Assembly: GCA_024643945.1 (NCBI GenBank)
Contig: JAHELX010000034.1
Location: 1 to 20,871 of the forward strand
Direction of reading: 5' to 3'
DNA: 20,871 nucleotides
Origin: Anaerolineales bacterium
GTDB taxonomy: Bacteria > Chloroflexota > Anaerolineae > 4572-78 > NAK82
Within the stretch, counting starts at the first letter, position 1, and each line of letters opens with the position of its first letter. Positions 17,153 to 20,871 of this stretch are shown in pieces. A model generated the notes under the pieces. It had not been told where the DNA came from and made no database searches. It saw only the letters and a program-made list of their open reading frames with translations. The position numbers and the translations under genes are program-made.

Positions 17153-17177
17153 GGGGGCGGGTCCAATGCCCGCCCCC
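17153..17177. terminator. 9-bp GC hairpin between the SBP gene and the permease genes
   Basis: GGGGGCGGG (17153-17161) and CCCGCCCCC (17169-17177) are exact reverse complements around a 7-nt loop. It starts 18 bp after the dppA stop. With no T-tract it is more likely a partial terminator or an mRNA-stabilising 3' end than a full stop. Such hairpins commonly keep binding-protein mRNA above permease mRNA in ABC importers. Confidence 0.65.
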
Positions 17178-17195
17178 AATCTAGGACGCTAGACG

Positions 17196-18989
17196 TTACG
17201 GGCTCTTGGAGAGCGTCGCGTAGTTGAATTCCAGGGTGGGACCGATGTTCAGGGTCTCGGGCGAGGGGTATTGATCCGACCCGTGGATGTTGTCGCGAAA
17301 GACGATGTGCTCCGCCTCGAAGAACAGCGGCAGCGTCACCACCAGGTCGGCGTAAACATCCTGCGCCTGCTGGTAAAGCTGAGCCCGCTTGGCCTGATCC
17401 GTCTCGGTGTCGGCCTGGGTCAGCAGGTCAACCAGTTGTTTGGCCGTATCGTTGGTCGGAGTACCTGTGCTGCTGCCCTCCTGGGCTGTGGTGACATTGG
17501 TGCCTTCGCCCCCGTTGTAGACAAAGGGGTCCATGTAATTGGACGAGTCTGGGTAATCGAAGAACCAACCCAGAACGCCGGCGGCATACGATTCGCCGCC
17601 CGTCAGCGCAGTCACGTAGGTGCTCCATTCCTGCGCCTTCAGATCAACCTGAATGGCGCCGGTGGCCTCAAGCTGTTTCTTGATGATCTGCATCCATGCG
17701 GCCGTCGAAGCGCCGTAGTGTTCCGGCGGGTACCAAAGCTCCAGCTTGAGCGGGTTGCTCGCGGTGTATCCAGAAGCCTCCAGATACTTCTTGGCCTGGT
17801 CCAGGTTCGGCGAGGCGTACATGGTATCGAAGGCCTCGTTGGCGCCGATGAAGCCGGGCGGTACCGGCGAGTACAACGGGCTGACGTTGCCGCCGTAGAC
17901 CGTGTCGGCGATCTCATTCCGATCAACGGCTGAGGCGATGGCCTTATCCACGTTGGGGTCATCGGTCGGTGCCATAGTGTGGTTGAGGACCAGGAACCGG
18001 ATTCCGCCGCCGTTGATAGCCCCGACATGCAGGCCGGAAACGCCCTGCAGTTGGCCGATCAGCTCAGGTCCAAGCAACCGCCAGGCGGCGTCGATCTCGC
18101 CGTTCTGGACGGCCAGGGCCATAGTCTGAGGATCCGAGAAGTAGCGGACGATGACCTGGTCGACCTGTGGCTTGAGCTGGCCATTGTAGTAGGGATTGGG
18201 CTCGAAGACGATCTGCTCACCCGGGGTGAACTGCGAGATGTACCAGGGGCCCACACCGTAAATGGGCGCCTCGGGGAAGAGGACGCACTGGTCGGCGGGG
18301 AAGATCTTGGGATCGGCCGGGACATACGGGGCCGTCGCCAGGATCTGCGGGAAGTAGGCGATCGGGACCAGCAGCGTGAAGACGATTGTCTTGGCGTCCG
18401 GCGCCTCAATGCTCTTCACATAGGGCGTCGCCAATGCGTCGGCCACACCATTCGGGCAGCTAGGCCCGATGGTGAGCAGCCGGTTGAGCTGCTCGGCGTA
18501 TGACTGCGCCGTCAGGTCGGTGCCGTCGCCGAACTTGATCCCATCGCGTAGCGTGAAGGTGTAGGTCAGGCCGTCAGCGGAGATCTCGGGCATAGCCGTC
18601 GCCAGGCCAGTCTGGAGCTCGGCGGTGCCCGGCTTCCACTTGAGAAGGCCTTCGCCGGTGTTCTTGATTACCTCCCAGTCCCGGATGGCATAGGCGTCGG
18701 CCGGGTCAAGGCTGGCAATCTTGTCGGTGGTGCCGATGATGATGCTGACCTTCCCGGCCGGGGCCTGGGTAGGGGCTTCGGTCGCAGTGGGGGCTTCGGT
18801 CGCAGTGGGGGCTTCGGTGGTCGCAGGCGCTGCGGTTGGTGCAGCAGCTTCGGTCGCAGTGGGGGCTTCGGTGGTCGCAGGCGCTGCGGCCGGTGCAGTG
18901 GTCGGCGTAGCCGCTGGCGCACATGCCGCCAAAATCATGCTCACCAAGACCACAAGAGAAATGAACGGGAACCATCGTTTTTGTTTCAT
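17196..18989 (-). CDS. dppA: Family-5 solute-binding lipoprotein (DppA/OppA-like)
   Basis: 597 residues. A lipoprotein signal peptide (MKQKRWFPF, hydrophobic core, LAAC with lipidated C23) is followed by a flexible linker rich in Ala, Pro, Thr and Glu (about 24-78, repeats of APTATEA). The family-5 binding fold comes next: SLDPADAYAIRDWEV, EGLLKWKPGTAELQTGLATAMPEISADGLTYTFTLRDGIKFGDGTDLTA, AIASAVDRNEI, and GWFFDYPDSSNYMDPF near the C terminus. It captures peptides or other solutes outside the membrane for the adjacent permeases. The substrate cannot be read from the sequence: family-5 proteins also bind nickel, sugars and opines. The ATG (18987-18989) has a near-perfect GGAGGAG five bases upstream. 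First gene of the transporter run. The linker repeats are also visible as DNA repeats at 18772-18889. Confidence 0.93.
   Translation of the reverse strand: MKQKRWFPFISLVVLVSMILAACAPAATPTTAPAAAPATTEAPTATEAAAPTAAPATTEAPTATEAPTATEAPTQAPAGKVSIIIGTTDKIASLDPADAYAIRDWEVIKNTGEGLLKWKPGTAELQTGLATAMPEISADGLTYTFTLRDGIKFGDGTDLTAQSYAEQLNRLLTIGPSCPNGVADALATPYVKSIEAPDAKTIVFTLLVPIAYFPQILATAPYVPADPKIFPADQCVLFPEAPIYGVGPWYISQFTPGEQIVFEPNPYYNGQLKPQVDQVIVRYFSDPQTMALAVQNGEIDAAWRLLGPELIGQLQGVSGLHVGAINGGGIRFLVLNHTMAPTDDPNVDKAIASAVDRNEIADTVYGGNVSPLYSPVPPGFIGANEAFDTMYASPNLDQAKKYLEASGYTASNPLKLELWYPPEHYGASTAAWMQIIKKQLEATGAIQVDLKAQEWSTYVTALTGGESYAAGVLGWFFDYPDSSNYMDPFVYNGGEGTNVTTAQEGSSTGTPTNDTAKQLVDLLTQADTETDQAKRAQLYQQAQDVYADLVVTLPLFFEAEHIVFRDNIHGSDQYPSPETLNIGPTLEFNYATLSKSP
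18772..18889 (-). repeat. Tandem DNA repeats coding for the lipoprotein linker
   Basis: An 18-bp unit GGGGCTTCGGTCGCAGTG is repeated exactly at 18772-18789 and 18790-18807. A 42-bp stretch starting at 18794 recurs unchanged at 18848, a 54-bp (18-codon) offset. All period lengths are multiples of three, so slippage would lengthen or shorten the linker without breaking the frame. Confidence 0.8.
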
Positions 18990-18994
18990 TCGTT

Positions 18995-19001
18995 CTCCTC
19001 C
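18995..19001 (-). promoter_or_regulatory. Strong ribosome binding site of the binding-protein gene
   Basis: The minus strand reads GGAGGAG five bases before the ATG. It is the strongest ribosome site noted in the window and fits a highly expressed binding protein. Confidence 0.85.
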
Positions 19002-19032
19002 TAAATCTAGTTCTAACGTTTTTTATGGTTAT

Positions 19033-19045
19033 GCCCAAAAAGGGC
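19033..19045. promoter_or_regulatory. Small hairpin in the dppA leader
   Basis: GCCC (19033-19036) and GGGC (19042-19045) flank AAAAA (UUUUU in the minus-strand transcript). It lies about 30 bp upstream of the strong ribosome site. It is short and its role is unknown. Confidence 0.3.
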
Positions 19046-19086
19046 GAGTCCCCAGCTGTTGGATTGTGGTTTCTCGCAGATAATTT

Positions 19087-19113
19087 CCTATAAAGCATTC
19101 AGCCTTTGCTCAA
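19087..19113 (-). promoter_or_regulatory. Weak candidate promoter for the transporter operon
   Basis: The minus strand reads TTGAGC (19108-19113), a 15-nt spacer and TATAGG (19087-19092). Spacing is short and the match imperfect, so an activator or another sigma factor may be needed. It is the best candidate seen within 250 bp of dppA. Confidence 0.25.
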
Positions 19114-19339
19114 AAATGGTACTTACCGCCGTCAACCCCAAAATCCGTTAGAACAAGCCCTGAATCGATATGCGGAATCTGCAATTTGAATAACCTACGT
19201 GGGTAGTGAATTCGGTAGTCACACTTCCTTTCATTTATCGATTATCGATATCAGTAACACGGGGGGCGACATGACAGAGCGTCGTTTACTACATGAGTGA
19301 CAACGAACTGTGGAGGTTCAGGATATGAGACAGTGACAG

Positions 19340-19430
19340 CTAGTGCCCCATCAAAGTGATTTTGATAAGTTAGATTCGGCCTCATGGGCGTAATCTGTAT
19401 CATATCATAATCCCTGTGATGGGGTACTAG
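19340..19430. mobile_element. MITE-like 83-bp imperfect palindrome flanked by CTAG
   Basis: CTAG at 19340-19343 and again at 19427-19430 bounds 83 bp whose two ends are inverted repeats. The left end TGCCCCATCAAAGTGATT matches the reverse complement of the right end (TACCCCATCACAGGGATT) at 15 of 18 positions, and pairing continues inward with small mismatches towards the centre near 19385. The CTAG duplication fits the YTAR target of IS5-group transposases, and the absence of coding capacity fits a miniature element. The parent element is not in the window. Confidence 0.6.
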
Positions 19431-19491
19431 TGAATAAAACCACAACCTTGCATTCAAATCTTTCAATTGCAGAATACTCTAGAAAAGATAT

Positions 19492-19511
19492 AGTTGTCTT
19501 TAAAGAAAACT
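19492..19511. promoter_or_regulatory. 20-bp near-perfect palindrome
   Basis: AGTTGTCTTTAAAGAAAACT is symmetrical except at one base pair (positions 5 and 16). It ends two bases before the 11-bp iterons and could be a dimeric regulator site. Confidence 0.45.
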
Positions 19512-19512
19512 A

Positions 19513-19556
19513 AAGGCAACCTTAAGGCAACCTTAAGGCAACCTCAAAGTAACGTT
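19513..19556. repeat. Four 11-bp iterons, the last degenerate
   Basis: AAGGCAACCTT at 19513-19523 and 19524-19534, AAGGCAACCTC at 19535-19545, and a decayed AAAGTAACGTT at 19546-19556. The period of 11 bp places each copy on the same helix face. Each unit also has AAGG/CCTT arms. Symmetric AACCGGTT follows at 19559-19566. The arrangement resembles binding arrays of OmpR/PhoB-type regulators or replication iterons. No binder is shown. Confidence 0.65.
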
Positions 19557-19759
19557 GTAACCGGTTCTATATACATTTTATCCTGAAGCAACCCATGCCA
19601 AACTGAAACGAAAGTTCACTATGATCTGCGTTATGTCACATACAGGGAACAGGAACGATTATAAGCCTCAAAGAAAGGATGTCAAGTCATATGCAGCAAT
19701 TTCAACAATTCTAATTTTGGGCTAGAAGCTGGGTGTCGCCAGCGTGTTCACCTGTCGCC

Positions 19760-19825
19760 TGGCCGACTATTCCATCGACTGCCCGATGACTGGTGCTTAC
19801 CAGTCAACACGGGCAGGCTCGGCCA
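19760..19825. other. Nested three-stem hairpin, candidate structured RNA or tRNA-transcript terminator
   Basis: Three perfect 7-bp stems are nested: TGGCCGA/TCGGCCA (19760-19766, 19819-19825), CTGCCCG/CGGGCAG (19779-19785, 19810-19816) and GACTGGT/ACCAGTC (19788-19794, 19799-19805) closed by a GCTT loop. The internal loops are 12+2 and 2+4 nt. It begins 21 nt after the 3' end of tRNA-Leu in the direction of tRNA transcription. No T-run follows in either direction. I do not recognise it as a known RNA family. Confidence 0.55.
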
Positions 19826-19846
19826 AACAAGCCACGGGACCTGTAG

Positions 19847-19928
19847 TGGGGAAGGGGGGATTCGAACCCCCACGCCGTGAGGCACGTGATCCTAAGTCAC
19901 GCTCGTCTGCCAATTCCGACACTCCCCC
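19847..19928 (-). tRNA. tRNA-Leu (anticodon UAG)
   Basis: The minus strand gives a complete class II cloverleaf. The acceptor GGGGGAG pairs with CTTCCCC, with discriminator A. The D arm contains GGAATTGGCAGACGA, and the anticodon stem CGTGA/TCACG encloses the loop CTTAGGA with anticodon TAG. A variable arm GCC/GGC and a T arm GGGGG-TTCGAAT-CCCCC complete the fold. The long variable arm and the anticodon identify leucine. CCA is not encoded (ACTA follows), so it must be added by the nucleotidyltransferase. Confidence 0.97.
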
Positions 19929-19936
19929 GTACGTAC

Positions 19937-19966
19937 ATTATACACCTGTGGATAAGCAGCAGGCAA
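19937..19966 (-). promoter_or_regulatory. Promoter of tRNA-Leu
   Basis: The minus strand reads TTGCCT (19961-19966), an 18-nt spacer and a consensus TATAAT (19937-19942). The -10 box ends eight bases before the mature tRNA 5' end, so the primary transcript would have almost no leader. Confidence 0.65.
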
Positions 19967-20064
19967 ACGTTGGTCCTGGCCTGGGTGCGTCCAAAATTTT
20001 GAACAGGCTCTCCTGACCTGACATAGTCCCCCTGCTCATTTCGCCGCAATCCGGCACATTCAAT

Positions 20065-20095
20065 CTTCCAATCCCCCAACCTTCCAATCTTCCAA
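20065..20095. repeat. CTTCCAA short repeats downstream of the oxidoreductase gene
   Basis: CTTCCAA occurs at 20065-20071, 20081-20087 and 20089-20095 within a C/T/A-rich stretch just past the stop codon. Low-complexity spacer, function unknown. Confidence 0.5.
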
Positions 20096-20098
20096 GCA

Positions 20099-20871
20099 CT
20101 ACTGATTCATCGCCGCCCTAAGAATCTCCGCCGGATGCAGGGCCTGCCGACCGGTGCCATGCTTAATTTGCTGGCGGCAACTGACACCGGCGGCAGCAAT
20201 GATGGTCCCTTCGCTCTGTTCGCGTACCGCCGGCAGCAAACGGCGCTCAGCCATCGCTATGGAGATGTCGTAGTGCTCGACCTCGTAGCCAAAAGCTCCC
20301 GCCATCCCACAACAGCCAGAATCTACCTCGGTCACGGTATAGCCGGGGGGCAGCGTCAGCGTACGCTGGCTGGGATTGGTCCCCACCAATGATTTTTGGT
20401 GGCAATGGCCGTGTAGCAAAACGTGGCGAGCCTCGCCCGTGAACTCCAATTCCAGCCGCCCCTCATCGGCTAACCTGGCCATGAACTCTTCAAAGGTGTA
20501 GCACTGCTGCGCCACGATCTTCACGCGCGGGTCATCGGGCAGCAGATACAGGTACTCGTCCCGCACCGAGAGCAGACAACTGGGTTCCAGACCCACAATG
20601 GGGATGCCCTGCTCGGCGAAGGGGGCCAGATGGTCAACGGTGTCCCGGGCTGCCTGCCGCGCTTTGTCGACCAGCCCTTTGGAGATCATGGGACGGCCAC
20701 AGCACTTGTGACCGGGCAAGACAACCTCAAACCCGGCCGCTTTCAAAACTTCGGTGGCAGCGATGGCAACCTGGGGATAGTTATAGGTGTTGAAGGTGTC
20801 ATTGAACAGCACCACCTTCTCCCGGGAGCCTGTCTTCACCGAGGAAGCGAGGTTCCCGTTTTGCCGTCCCC
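20099..20871 (-). CDS. Fe-S (CCG-domain) part of an FAD-linked oxidoreductase, 5' end outside window
   Basis: The frame is open to the right edge, so the visible 257 residues are the C-terminal part of a longer protein. An apparent GTG at 20839 is internal. Two CCG (cysteine-rich) modules are visible: HKCCGRP with the following GLEPSCLL, then HGHCHQK, VDSGCCGMAGAFGYE and GVSCRQQIKHGTGRQALHPAEIL. These modules bind an iron-sulfur cofactor in GlcF, LutA and heterodisulfide-reductase-like proteins. The PSCLLSVRDEY and GMAGAFGYE phrases match best the large fused FAD-binding and Fe-S-binding oxidases, which oxidise 2-hydroxyacids such as D-lactate, glycolate or D-2-hydroxyglutarate and pass electrons to the respiratory chain. 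The substrate cannot be set without the FAD domain. It is the only metabolic gene near tRNA-Leu and is not part of the transporter operon. Confidence 0.9.
   Translation of the reverse strand, partial: GRQNGNLASSVKTGSREKVVLFNDTFNTYNYPQVAIAATEVLKAAGFEVVLPGHKCCGRPMISKGLVDKARQAARDTVDHLAPFAEQGIPIVGLEPSCLLSVRDEYLYLLPDDPRVKIVAQQCYTFEEFMARLADEGRLELEFTGEARHVLLHGHCHQKSLVGTNPSQRTLTLPPGYTVTEVDSGCCGMAGAFGYEVEHYDISIAMAERRLLPAVREQSEGTIIAAAGVSCRQQIKHGTGRQALHPAEILRAAMNQ

Larger units (their letters stand above)
18990..19846. other. AT-richer intergenic region with several non-coding structures
   Basis: About 0.86 kb between dppA and tRNA-Leu with no convincing protein gene. By eye, the base composition from about 19140 to 19740 is clearly richer in A and T than the flanking genes. 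From left to right it holds the dppA leader, ATCGAT motifs (19165-19170, 19236-19241 and 19243-19248), an 83-bp palindrome bounded by CTAG, a 20-bp palindrome next to 11-bp iterons, and a nested three-stem hairpin. Small open frames here have no ribosome site or family resemblance. Confidence 0.7.

Noticed and set aside
17132..17179. Longer DppB start at TTG 17179
   Set aside because: It starts inside the GC hairpin, and the added residues show no family pattern.
19251..19466. 71-codon minus-strand frame
   Set aside because: It spans the MITE-like palindrome, has no ribosome site and no recognisable motif.
19513..19556. CRISPR array
   Set aside because: The repeats are 11 bp and directly abutting with no spacers, and no cas gene is present in the window.
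19744..20016. 90-codon plus-strand frame
   Set aside because: It runs antisense through tRNA-Leu and the nested hairpin, so it is not a real gene.

Overview
The window reads as a chromosomal segment of a GC-rich, free-living bacterium, most likely a member of the Chloroflexota. This is an inference from style, not a taxonomic test. The clues are a lipoprotein with a long Ala/Pro/Thr/Glu linker, soluble multi-GAF histidine kinases, a DUF58/transglutaminase/MoxR block, and a CCG-type Fe-S oxidoreductase. Almost every gene lies on the minus strand. The exceptions are a HIT-protein tail at the left edge and a truncated winged-helix regulator.

Left part (1-6111): the 3' end of a HIT-family nucleotide hydrolase/transferase on the plus strand converges on a signalling operon on the minus strand. 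In transcription order the operon encodes a four-GAF histidine kinase, a REC-GAF-PAS histidine kinase and an OmpR-type response regulator. Two tandem sigma70-like promoters precede it. Neither kinase has membrane segments, so the system probably senses cytoplasmic signals, and the REC domain on the second kinase offers a link between the two kinases.

Middle-left (6089-7961): a two-helix membrane protein of unknown function, followed by a perfect terminator-type hairpin. A palindrome-rich divergent control region separates it from a 5'-truncated winged-helix regulator.

Centre (7962-18989): one long minus-strand gene run. It encodes a family-5 peptide-type ABC importer (lipoprotein SBP, two permeases, two ATPases) followed directly by DUF58, transmembrane transglutaminase and MoxR AAA+ ATPase genes. 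Gene junctions are tight or overlapping. A 9-bp GC hairpin separates the SBP gene from the first permease and may set their expression ratio. The most unusual protein is the second permease. It carries an insert of about 120 residues between its first membrane helix and the conserved permease core, and the insert resembles one lobe of a periplasmic binding protein.

Right part (18990-20871): an AT-richer intergenic stretch of about 0.85 kb holds several non-coding structures: an 83-bp palindromic MITE-like element bounded by CTAG, a 20-bp palindrome abutting 11-bp iterons, and a three-stem nested hairpin. It is followed by tRNA-Leu(UAG) with its own promoter. The window ends in the C-terminal half of an FAD/Fe-S oxidoreductase that continues beyond the right edge.
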